Source: Paracidovorax wautersii (lineage in GTDB: Bacteria > Pseudomonadota > Gammaproteobacteria > Burkholderiales > Burkholderiaceae_C). From it: a DNA stretch of 64,000 nt. Both the position numbers and the translations under genes were made by a program. Positions 17,565 through 24,681 of the stretch are shown here, one piece after another. The stretch spans positions 116,717 through 180,716 of the forward strand of contig NZ_FONX01000004.1 in NCBI RefSeq assembly GCF_900113035.1, written 5' to 3'. The notes under the pieces were generated by a model. The model ran no database searches. It had not been told where the DNA came from and saw nothing but the letters and a program-made list of their open reading frames with translations. Positions within the stretch are counted from its first letter, which is position 1. Every line of letters starts with the position of its first letter.

Positions 17565-18788
17565 GTGAAGGCCCTGTGCATCCATGCCGGCCCCGGTGCG
17601 CTGCGCCATCTGCGCGCGCAAGGCGGCCTGCGGCCCGAAGACGTGGGCGTGGTGCCCGCGGCGGCCGGCGGGCCCAAGGGCCTGATCCTGGGGCCGCTGG
17701 ACCGCTTTCTCTTCGGCGAATGGCTGGCCGCGGCGAACCACCCCGTGCACCTGGTGGGCGCCTCCATCGGCGCCTGGCGCATGGCCACGGCCTGCCTGGG
17801 CACGGGCGCGGTGGCCGCCTTCGAGCGGCTGGAGCACGACTACATCCACCAGACCTACGACGTGCCGCCGGGCGCGCGCCGGCCCACGCCGGTGCACGTC
17901 AGCGAACGCTTCGGCGCCAATCTGCGTGCCTTCTTCGGCGGGCAGGCCGGGGCCTTGTTGGCGCATCCACGCTACCGGCTGCACATCGTCACCGCACGCG
18001 GGCGGCACCTGCTGCGGCGCGAGCATTGCTGGGCCACGCCCCTGGGCTATCTGGGCGCCTTCGCCACCAACGCCGTGCATCGGCCCGCGCTGGGCGGCTG
18101 GCTGCAGCGCGTGGTGTTCTCGTCGGGGCAGGGCGGGGCGGATACCGGCGCGGGCCCGGCGCCGCTGCCTTTCGACACGGGCGACTTCTCCACCCGGCAG
18201 GTGGCGCTGACGGAGCAGAACTTCATGCCCGCGCTGCAGGCCAGCTGCTCCATCCCGTTCGTGCTGCAGGCCGTGCACGACATTCCCGGCGCGCCCCGCG
18301 GCGCGTATTGGGACGGCGGCATCACCGATTACCACCTGCACCTGCGCTACCGCCGCTCCGCTGGGCGGCTCTCGGAGTTGGATGCTATCGAATCCATAGC
18401 TACCAGCCCTGTTGAATCAAGCGCTGGCGGCCAGAATGGCACTGAATTCGGCAGCGCCCACGGTGACGGTGACGGTGGCGCTGAGCTGGTGCTCTACCCC
18501 CACTTCCAGCACCGCGTGGTGCCCGGCTGGCTGGACAAGAGCCTGCGCTGGCGGCACCGCAGCACGTCTGCGCTCAGCCACATGATCGTGCTCTCGCCCC
18601 ACCCCGACTGGGTGGCCGCGCTGCCCCGCGCCAAGCTGCCCGACCGCAACGACTTCACCCACTACGGCACCGACACCGCAGCCCGCGTGCGCGCCTGGAG
18701 CGCCGCCACGTCCGCCAGCCGGCAACTGGCCGATGAGTGGGCCGAATGGCTGCGCCGGCCGGACCTGGGCCGCGTGCAGCCGCTCTGA
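17565..18788 (+). CDS. Patatin-like phospholipase with in-frame repeat insertion
   Basis: 407 residues from a GTG at 17565. The N-terminus is atypical, but 'HLVGASIGAWRMA' supplies the G-x-S-x-G nucleophile elbow and 'YWDGGITDYH' the catalytic Asp of the DGG motif, together the Ser-Asp dyad of patatins. Likely a cytoplasmic acyl hydrolase acting on lipids. Between the DGG motif and 'LVLYPHFQHRVVPGWLDKSLRW' lies a low-complexity stretch (about residues 268-310) encoded by a copy of the two-hairpin repeat (18380-18436) that stays in frame. An upstream ATG at 17514 would overlap the HDOD gene. Confidence 0.8.
   Translation: MKALCIHAGPGALRHLRAQGGLRPEDVGVVPAAAGGPKGLILGPLDRFLFGEWLAAANHPVHLVGASIGAWRMATACLGTGAVAAFERLEHDYIHQTYDVPPGARRPTPVHVSERFGANLRAFFGGQAGALLAHPRYRLHIVTARGRHLLRREHCWATPLGYLGAFATNAVHRPALGGWLQRVVFSSGQGGADTGAGPAPLPFDTGDFSTRQVALTEQNFMPALQASCSIPFVLQAVHDIPGAPRGAYWDGGITDYHLHLRYRRSAGRLSELDAIESIATSPVESSAGGQNGTEFGSAHGDGDGGAELVLYPHFQHRVVPGWLDKSLRWRHRSTSALSHMIVLSPHPDWVAALPRAKLPDRNDFTHYGTDTAARVRAWSAATSASRQLADEWAEWLRRPDLGRVQPL
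18380..18436 (+). repeat. Two-hairpin repeat, copy D, inside the patatin gene
   Basis: GGATGCTATCGAATCCATAG at 18380-18399 forms the first stem arms; AATCAAGCGCTGGCGGCCAG at 18414-18433 matches the second half of the family. It is read in frame as 'DAIESIATSPVESSAGGQNG' without a stop codon. Confidence 0.8.
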
Positions 18789-18832
18789 GCGCCGCGGCTC
18801 AAGGCCGCGCCCATCGACGACGGCGCTCCGGC

Positions 18833-19972
18833 TCACATCGAGGCGCGCAGCATTTCCCGGTAATCCGCCGCCGTCGCCTCGCGCGGATTGGTCTTGTGGC
18901 AGTGGTCGGCCAGGGCGCCGCGAATGACGTCGTCGAACAGATCCTCGGTCACGCCCATGGCCGCCAGGCCCGTGGGCAGGCCCAGGCGGGCGCTCATGTC
19001 GCGCACGGCCTCGGGCACGTCGCCCGCGCTGGTCAGGCCCATGGCATGGGCCATGCGCTCCAGCCGCCGGCTCTGCCGCACCGCATCGGCCTGGGCATTG
19101 AAGCGGATCACGGCCGGTAGGAACACGGCATTGAGCGTGCCGTGGTGCAGGCGCGGGTTCACGCCGCCCAGGCTGTGGCTGAGCGAATGCACGCAGCCCA
19201 GGCCCTTCTGGAAGGCCATGGCGCCCTGCATGCTGGCGCTCATCATGTTCAGGCGTGCCTCCCGGTCGCTGCCGTCGCGGGTGGCGCGCTCGATGTGCGC
19301 CCAGCCGCGCTCCAGCCCGTCCAGCGCGATGCCGTCGGCCGGCGGGTTGAAGGCCGACGACATGAAGGTCTCCATGCAATGCGCGATCGCGTCCATGCCC
19401 GTGGCGGCCGTCAGCTGCGGCGGCAGGCCCAGCGTCAGGCCGGGATCGCAGAGCGCGGTGCGCGGCACGATGTGCCAGGAATGGAAGCCCAGCTTGCGGT
19501 GGTCGTCCACGATGATGATGGCGCCGCGCGCCACCTCGCTGCCCGTGCCGCTGGTGGTGGGCACGGCGATGATCGGCGCCACGCGCTCGGTGATCTTCGG
19601 CGAGCCGCCCTCGATGGTCGCGTAGGTCTTGAGCGGCCCTTCATGCGTCGCCGCGATGGCGATGCCCTTGGCGCAGTCGATCGCCGAGCCCCCACCCACG
19701 GCGATCAGCCCGTCGCATTGCCGGGCGCGGTAGATGTCCACCGCGGCCCGCACGGCGGCCTCGGTCGGGTTCGAGGGCGTCTGGTCGAACACCGCCACAT
19801 CGTCCATGCCCGCGAGCGCATCCAGCGCCTGCTGCAGCACGCCAGCGGCCTTCACGCCCGGGTCGGTCACCACCAGCGGGCGGGTGATGCCCACGCGCTG
19901 GCATTCCTGCTGCAGCAGCTGGATGGCGCCGAACTCGAACTGGATCTGGGTGACGTAATTGATGAAAGCCAT
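18833..19972 (-). CDS. Iron-containing alcohol dehydrogenase
   Basis: 379 residues, group III metal-dependent alcohol dehydrogenase. 'GLIAVGGGSAIDCAKGIAI' is the NAD(P)-binding GGGS motif. 'PTTSGTGSEVARGAIII' follows as in the family, and the metal ligands are in 'GMDAIAHCMETF' and 'GLGCVHSLSHSLGG'. It likely interconverts an alcohol (possibly a hydroxy acid such as 4-hydroxybutyrate) and an aldehyde; the exact substrate is not clear. It is convergent with the patatin gene and divergent from the exported hydratase-like gene. Confidence 0.92.
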   Translation of the reverse strand: MAFINYVTQIQFEFGAIQLLQQECQRVGITRPLVVTDPGVKAAGVLQQALDALAGMDDVAVFDQTPSNPTEAAVRAAVDIYRARQCDGLIAVGGGSAIDCAKGIAIAATHEGPLKTYATIEGGSPKITERVAPIIAVPTTSGTGSEVARGAIIIVDDHRKLGFHSWHIVPRTALCDPGLTLGLPPQLTAATGMDAIAHCMETFMSSAFNPPADGIALDGLERGWAHIERATRDGSDREARLNMMSASMQGAMAFQKGLGCVHSLSHSLGGVNPRLHHGTLNAVFLPAVIRFNAQADAVRQSRRLERMAHAMGLTSAGDVPEAVRDMSARLGLPTGLAAMGVTEDLFDDVIRGALADHCHKTNPREATAADYREMLRASM

Positions 19973-20033
19973 GGTGCGCGCGATCCCGGGTTGTGATGAG
20001 ATGGGCCCTCCACCCTACAAGCAGGATCGCGCA

Positions 20034-20921
20034 ATGACCATGAAGCAAACCCTCACGGCGTGGGCCGCCGTCGCCATCGCGACAGCCGCGGCGGGTATCG
20101 CGCCAGCCCGGGCGGAATGCCTGAGCCCCGCCCAGGTGGCCGACCTGGCGCAGCACTACATGGACCGCACGCCCGCGCCCAACTTCCCGACCCAGTCGGC
20201 GGCCGATGGCGCCTGCACCCGGGCCCGCTTCAACCAGCTGCTGGCCCAGAAGCTGGGCAAGGTCGTGGGCTACAAGGCGGGCCTCACCAACCCGGCGGTG
20301 CAAAAGCGCTTCAGCACCGACCAGCCCGTCTGGGGCAAGCTCTACGAGGGCATGCTGCGGCCCAACGGGCTGGCGGTGGAAGCCGCCTTTGGCGCCCGCC
20401 CGCTCTACGAGGCCGACATGCTGGTGCGCGTGAAGAGCGCGGCCATCAACCATGCGCGCACGCCCATGGACGTGCTCGACCACATCGACCAGATCATCCC
20501 CTTCATCGAACTGCCCGACCTGCTGGTGCAGTCGCCCCCGCAGCTCAACGGCCCCGGTGTCGCGGCCATCAACGTCGGCGCCCGCCTGGGCGTGGCCGGC
20601 GAGCCCATCGGCATCCCCGCAACGCGTGGCGAGCGCTACGCCCTGCTGGAGGCGCTGGAGCGCATGAGCGTGCAGCTGACCAACGAGCGGGGCGAGCTGC
20701 TGGCCCCCGCAGGCAAGGGCAGCGACATCCTGGGCCACCCGCTGCAGGCGGTGGTCTGGCTGGCGCAGGCGCTGCGAAAGGAAGAGATCACGCTGCAGCC
20801 TGGCGATCTGGTCAGCCTGGGCTCGTTCTCGCCGCTGCTGCCGCCGCGCGCAGGCCTTGCCGTGACTGCAACCTATCTGGGGCTACCTGGCGCCAAGCCC
20901 GTGACGGTGTCGTTCAAATAA
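20034..20921 (+). CDS. Exported 2-keto-4-pentenoate hydratase/FAH-family protein
   Basis: 295 residues. A Sec signal peptide ('TAWAAVAIATAAAGIAPARA') precedes a domain like MhpD/DmpE hydratases of the fumarylacetoacetate hydrolase superfamily: 'KVVGYKAGLTNPAVQKRF', 'LYEGML', 'LYEADMLVRVKS', and 'PFIELPDL' with the metal-site acidic residues. Hydratases of this family are normally cytoplasmic enzymes of meta-cleavage pathways, so a periplasmic form is unexpected. The AGGA at 20023-20026 supports the ATG at 20034; a second ATG is at 20040. A terminator follows. Confidence 0.82.
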   Translation: MTMKQTLTAWAAVAIATAAAGIAPARAECLSPAQVADLAQHYMDRTPAPNFPTQSAADGACTRARFNQLLAQKLGKVVGYKAGLTNPAVQKRFSTDQPVWGKLYEGMLRPNGLAVEAAFGARPLYEADMLVRVKSAAINHARTPMDVLDHIDQIIPFIELPDLLVQSPPQLNGPGVAAINVGARLGVAGEPIGIPATRGERYALLEALERMSVQLTNERGELLAPAGKGSDILGHPLQAVVWLAQALRKEEITLQPGDLVSLGSFSPLLPPRAGLAVTATYLGLPGAKPVTVSFK

Positions 20922-20978
20922 GCCAACTGCACAGGACCAAAGCAGCGGTAGGGCAGGGGGGAAACGACAAGAACAAAA

Positions 20979-21015
20979 GAAAGGGCACCTGGTATGGGGT
21001 GCCCTTGATCTTTTC
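20979..21015. terminator. Bidirectional terminator
   Basis: Stem AAGGGCACC (20981-20989) with GGTGCCCTT (20998-21006), flanked by A-rich sequence before and TTTT after. It lies between the convergent hydratase-like gene and manC, so it can stop both transcripts, including the - strand polysaccharide transcript if it reads through the IS region. Confidence 0.8.
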
Positions 21016-21089
21016 GGCTTCCGGCATCGCTGCCGTGTCGCTGTCGAGGTTTGTCCGAACGGTGCCAAGTCGGCCGCCGTCCGTCGTCT

Positions 21090-22517
21090 TCAACCTACCC
21101 GGCCGTAACGGTCGGAAAAGCGCACGATGTCGTCCTCGCCCAGATACGAGCCCGACTGCACCTCGATCAGTTCCAGCGGAATCTTGCCCGGGTTCTCCAG
21201 CGCATGGATCACGCCGAGCGGGATGTAGGTGGACTGGTTCTCGCCCAGCAGAATCTCCTTGTCGCCGATCTGCACCTTGGCCGTGCCCGACACCACGATC
21301 CAGTGCTCGGCGCGGTGATGGTGCATCTGCACCGACAGCTTCTCGCCCGGATTCACCGTGATGCACTTGACCTGGTAGCGGTCGCCCTTGTCGATGGAGT
21401 CGTAGGCCCCCCAGGGGCGATACACCTTGCGGTGCGCCGACGCTTCGGAACGGCCCTGGGCCTTGAGTTGCTCGACGATCTTCTTGACGTCCTGCACCTT
21501 GGACTTGTCCGCCACCAGCACGGCGTCGGCGGTTTCCACCACCACCACGTCGTCCAGGCCCAGCACGGACACCAGGCGGTGCTCCGCATGCACATGGCTG
21601 TTGTGCACATCGTGGGCAAGCACGTCGCCGCGCAGCGAGTTGCCTTGCTCGTCCTTGGCGCTCACCTGCCACACGGCATTCCAGGCGCCCACGTCGCTCC
21701 AGCCGGCACGCAGCGGCACGACCACTGCCTTGTCGGTCTTCTCCATCACGGCGTAGTCGATGGAATCCTCGGGCGACTTGGAGAAGGCGGCGGCATCCAG
21801 GCGCACGAAATCCAGATCCTTCTTGCCCTGCTCGACGGCAGCTCGGGCCGCCTGGGCAATGGAAGGCGCGAAGCGTTCCAGCTCCTGCAGATAGGCCGAG
21901 GCCTTGAAGAGGAACATGCCGCTGTTCCAGAGATGGCGGCCGCCATCCACATACGTCTTGGCTGTGGCCAGATCGGGCTTCTCGACGAAGGCCTGCACGG
22001 CGACCGGCGCCACCGGCTGGGCTGCATCCAGCCGCTCAGCCACGCTGATGTAGCCATAGCCGGTCTCGGGCGCCGTGGGCACGATGCCGAAAGTCACCAG
22101 CTTGCCGGCTTCCGCAGCCGGCATGCCGGCTCGCACGCTGTCGTGGAAGGCGGCGGTGTCGGGAATGACGTGGTCTGCCGCCAGCACCAGCAGCAGGGGG
22201 TCATGACCATCGGCCATGGCTGCGACGGCCGCTGCCGCAATTGCCGGCGCGGTATTGCGCGCCACTGGCTCCAGCACGATGGCATGTGCTGACAAACCTA
22301 TCTCGCGCAGTTGCTCCGCCACGATGAAACGGTGCCCGTCATTGCAGACCACCAAGGGCTTTGCCGGCCGCTTCCCATCGAAGCCAGTCAACCGCTCAAT
22401 GGTGAGTTGAAAGAGCGTTTTTTGCTCAGTAAGACCGAGGAATTGCTTAGGGTAGCCCGCCCTTGACAGAGGCCAGAGTCGCGTGCCGGAGCCGCCAGAG
22501 AGGATAACTGGGATCAT
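21090..22517 (-). CDS. manC: Mannose-1-phosphate guanylyltransferase / mannose-6-phosphate isomerase
   Basis: 475 residues, the bifunctional type II PMI/GMP enzyme making GDP-mannose. The pyrophosphorylase signature '[23 protein letters not shown]' is at residues 5-27 and 'FVEKPD' near 170-180. The C-terminal cupin has '[10 protein letters not shown]' and '[25 protein letters not shown]', whose His residues bind the isomerase metal. Composition is high-GC like the chromosome, unlike the core of the polysaccharide locus. It is separated from that locus by the IS region, and may serve this or another mannose-containing glycan. Confidence 0.95.
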   Translation of the reverse strand: MIPVILSGGSGTRLWPLSRAGYPKQFLGLTEQKTLFQLTIERLTGFDGKRPAKPLVVCNDGHRFIVAEQLREIGLSAHAIVLEPVARNTAPAIAAAAVAAMADGHDPLLLVLAADHVIPDTAAFHDSVRAGMPAAEAGKLVTFGIVPTAPETGYGYISVAERLDAAQPVAPVAVQAFVEKPDLATAKTYVDGGRHLWNSGMFLFKASAYLQELERFAPSIAQAARAAVEQGKKDLDFVRLDAAAFSKSPEDSIDYAVMEKTDKAVVVPLRAGWSDVGAWNAVWQVSAKDEQGNSLRGDVLAHDVHNSHVHAEHRLVSVLGLDDVVVVETADAVLVADKSKVQDVKKIVEQLKAQGRSEASAHRKVYRPWGAYDSIDKGDRYQVKCITVNPGEKLSVQMHHHRAEHWIVVSGTAKVQIGDKEILLGENQSTYIPLGVIHALENPGKIPLELIEVQSGSYLGEDDIVRFSDRYGRVG

Positions 22518-22758
22518 TTTTTTGCTGGAAAACGGCGCCTAGCTCACAACAGCATGAATAGGCTAACCAATAGATGAGAGATTTCGATGCCGAAGTGTGC
22601 ATCTGAAGAACAGCCGTATGATTGTTTCATGGCTCAAAAGCAAATTAAGTACGTGGGCCTCATAAGTGCCGGACAGCCAAAATCTTCAACCTGAAGCTCT
22701 GACAGGTGTACAAACTGTCCGTGGAGTTCAGACCAGTTGTCCAGTGTAAGGCTAGTTG

Positions 22759-22872
22759 TGAACCGTCAAGAGGTTATTTGCAGATTTGAGCCTGGACATC
22801 GGAGCGGTGTGACCAATGCCGCTGTGTGGCCTGTGCTAGTTGTAGTGGTGCTGCCAGCTCGCCAGGGCAGTG
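22759..22872 (-). repeat. Inverted IS481-like arm, left copy
   Basis: 114 bases that match the reverse complement of 24387-24500 with three visible mismatches. Read on the - strand it encodes the end of an IS481-like integrase ('LASWQHHYN', 'RPHSGIGHTAPMSRLKS'). It is only the terminal piece; the catalytic part of that transposase is absent. Confidence 0.88.
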
Positions 22873-22909
22873 ATCCGTGACCTGCTCGGTTTAATCGAGA
22901 CAGTTTTAA

Positions 22910-23755
22910 CTAGAAGACGGCGAGTTGCAGGATATGGCGGGGTTGCTGCTTGAACTCCACCGGGGTCAAGTATTGCAGGCTGCTATGGGGCCGCACCTCG
23001 TTGTAGTGGACCCGCCATGCCTCGATTAGGACGGCAGCCTCGCGGCGCGAGCGGAACCACTCGATGGACAGGCACTCGTCCCGGAACTTGCCGTTGAAGC
23101 TCTCGTCGGTGCCGTTCTGCCATGGCTTGCCAGGCTCGTTGAGCACAGTGGCGATCCCCGAATGCGCGATCCACTCCAGGATGGCGTGGCTGACGAACTC
23201 CGGCCCGTTGTCCGACCGCATGAACAGCGGCGCGCCGTGCAAGCTCACCAGTCGCGACAGCACTTCGATCACGCGCCTGGAACGAATGGCTCCGGCCACG
23301 TCGATGGCCAGGCATTCCCTGGTGTACTCGTCCACGACGGTCAGACACTTGATCTGTTGACCGCTGGCTGTGGTGTCGAAGACGAAGTCGTAGGCCCAGA
23401 CCATGTTGGCCTTGAAGGGCATGTGGATGCGTGGGCGTCCCGAGGCGATGCGCTTGCGTGGACTTTTGCGGGGCACCAGCAGTCCCGCCTGGCGCCACAG
23501 CCGATGCGTGCGCGACCAACTGAGCTCAAGGCCCTTGCGGCGCAGGAAGATCCGGATGCGGCGGTAGCCGTAACGCGGGTACTGCGCCGCGAGTTCCCGC
23601 ATTGCAGCGAGCACCGGGGCATCCTTGGTCGGCAGGCGCAACTGGTAGCTCGGTGTGGCCCGAGACATTCCGATCAGCCCGCAGGCGCGGCGCAGACTAA
23701 GCCCCCGTGCACGCACGAAGTCCAACTGCTCGCGCCGCGCCAGCGGGCGCACCAT
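22910..23755 (-). CDS. IS3-family transposase OrfB (integrase domain)
   Basis: 281 residues. 'GLSLRRACGLIGMSRAT' is the N-terminal helix-turn region, 'YPRYGYRRIRIFLRRKG' the conserved linker. The rve/DDE catalytic core has Asp in 'MVWAYDFVFD', Asp in 'RSDNGPEFVSH' and Glu in 'DESFNGKFRDECL'; it ends with 'HSSLQYLTPVEFKQQ'. It belongs to the IS407-like branch. It would normally be made as an OrfAB fusion by -1 frameshifting at the A8 run (- strand, 23762-23755) just before its first codons. Catalytic residues are intact, but its orfA partner is truncated, so the element is probably immobile on its own. Confidence 0.9.
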   Translation of the reverse strand: MVRPLARREQLDFVRARGLSLRRACGLIGMSRATPSYQLRLPTKDAPVLAAMRELAAQYPRYGYRRIRIFLRRKGLELSWSRTHRLWRQAGLLVPRKSPRKRIASGRPRIHMPFKANMVWAYDFVFDTTASGQQIKCLTVVDEYTRECLAIDVAGAIRSRRVIEVLSRLVSLHGAPLFMRSDNGPEFVSHAILEWIAHSGIATVLNEPGKPWQNGTDESFNGKFRDECLSIEWFRSRREAAVLIEAWRVHYNEVRPHSSLQYLTPVEFKQQPRHILQLAVF

Positions 23756-23932
23756 TTTTTTTCGTTTATCTCCTTGAGGATCTCAACGTCTAGATCGTGC
23801 TCGGCCAGCAGTTTCTTCAGGCGGCTGTTCTCAAGCTCCAGTGCCTTGAGCCGTTTGACATCGGCCGCCTCCATTTGACCGAAGTGCTTGCGCCAAGCGT
23901 AGATCGTGGCATCGCTGACCTTGTAGCAAGGC
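23674..23932 (-). pseudogene. IS3-family OrfA, 5'-truncated
   Basis: The frame carries 'SDATIYAWRKHFGQMEAADVKRLKALELENSRLKKLLAEHDLDVEILKEINEKK', the second half of the helix-turn-helix and the leucine zipper of an IS407-group OrfA. The first half of the DNA-binding domain is missing: just upstream (- strand, beyond about 23930) the sequence switches to a different IS3 fragment on the + strand. The frame overlaps orfB's and contains the slippery A8 run typical of programmed frameshifting. Confidence 0.85.
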
Positions 23933-24070
23933 GTGCATCGCCACCGCTTCGAATTGCTGCAACACGCCAGCCGGGTGATCGCGGACTGGATCCATTTCTA
24001 CAACCACCAGCGCCCACATCAGGCGCTGAACATGAGGACTCCCGCTAAGGCATTTGCATTAGCGGCATGA
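23927..24070 (+). pseudogene. IS3-family OrfB C-terminal remnant 1
   Basis: 47 codons ending in TGA at 24068-24070. The tail 'VIADWIHFYNHQRPHQALNM' followed by 'RTPAKAFALAA' is the C-terminus of an IS3-family integrase. The preceding catalytic core is missing and an in-frame TAG stands at 23924-23926. Its orientation is opposite to the neighbouring orfB, so it derives from a separate insertion. Confidence 0.85.
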
Positions 24071-24367
24071 CCTGAGCAGGTTTTTCTGGGTCGATACAGG
24101 CAGGCCTTCCTGCGTGACCACAACTTGGTCAGCAGCATGAGCCGGCGCGGCAACTGCCACGACAACCCCGTGGCCGAGAGCTTCTTCCAACTGCTCAAGC
24201 GCGAACGTATTCGCCGCCGCACCTACACGACCCGCAGCGACGCAAGCAGCGATGTCTTCAACTACATCGAGATATTCTACAACTTCCAGCGCCGCCATTC
24301 ATCGGCAGCTGGGCAATCGCCGGTAGAGCTCGAACAGCAACATTCCCAATGGCTCAAAAGTGCCTAG
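24071..24367 (+). pseudogene. IS3-family OrfB C-terminal remnant 2
   Basis: 98 codons reading 'FLRDHNLVSSMSRRGNCHDN' and then 'PVAESFFQLLKRERIRRR' with the third catalytic acidic residue (Glu of AESFF), ending 'SPVELEQQHSQWLKSA'. The first two catalytic Asp residues are missing. It begins immediately after the stop of remnant 1 and in the same frame, but the two tails are from different elements because each has its own C-terminus. Confidence 0.85.
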
Positions 24368-24386
24368 AAAAACCGGGGCGATTTAC

Positions 24387-24507
24387 CACTGCCTTGGCGA
24401 GCTGGCAGCACCACTACAACTGGCACAGGCCACACAGCGGCATTGGTCACACCGCTCCGATGTCCAGGCTCAAATCTGCAAATGACCTCTTGACGGTTCA
24501 AAGCTAA
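24387..24507 (+). repeat. Inverted IS481-like arm, right copy
   Basis: Bases 24387-24500 are the inverted partner of 22759-22872. On the + strand the frame reads 'TALASWQHHYNWHRPHSGIG' then 'HTAPMSRL', stopping at TAA 24505-24507. Together the arms enclose 1.5 kb containing the IS3 pieces. Outside the arms the two flanks differ, which marks the repeat boundaries. Confidence 0.88.
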
Positions 24508-24580
24508 CGATTGAGAAATATTCAAATCAATAAAGAAGATAGAGAGCATTGCCCGGAAGGTTTCCTGTAGCGGAAATCAA

Positions 24581-24680
24581 GCTCGCGCTGATGTCTTCAA
24601 TTACATCGAATGATTCTAAAATTCAACGCACAGGCATTCGGCGCTGGGTTACGTCAGCCCAGCACAGTTGCTCGGGCAGA
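24581..24680 (+). pseudogene. Decayed IS3-family OrfB tail abutting the dehydratase gene
   Basis: The frame starting at 24581 reads 'ARADVFNYIE', TGA, Phe, TAA, then 'NSTHRHSALGYVSPAQLLGQ'. This is the conserved end of an IS3 integrase with two internal stops. The frame stays open past 24682 into the 3' end of the convergent dehydratase gene, so remnant and gene probably overlap. Confidence 0.82.
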
Positions 24681-24681
24681 C

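Larger units (their letters stand above)
22759..24680. mobile_element. Insertion-sequence graveyard flanked by inverted IS arms
   Basis: A 1.9-kb stretch made only of IS pieces. Going right: a 114-bp IS481-like end; an IS3-family element with intact orfB and truncated orfA on the - strand; two IS3-family orfB tails on the + strand; a second copy of the 114-bp end in opposite orientation; and a decayed IS3 orfB tail touching the last polysaccharide gene. The 241 bases before it (22518-22758) carry no gene I can recognise. The arrangement implies repeated insertion and deletion at the junction of conserved chromosome and polysaccharide locus. Confidence 0.85.

Noticed and set aside
22910..23932. 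Intact, mobile IS3 element
   Set aside because: OrfB is complete, but OrfA lacks the first half of its DNA-binding domain and the right end has been replaced by another IS fragment.
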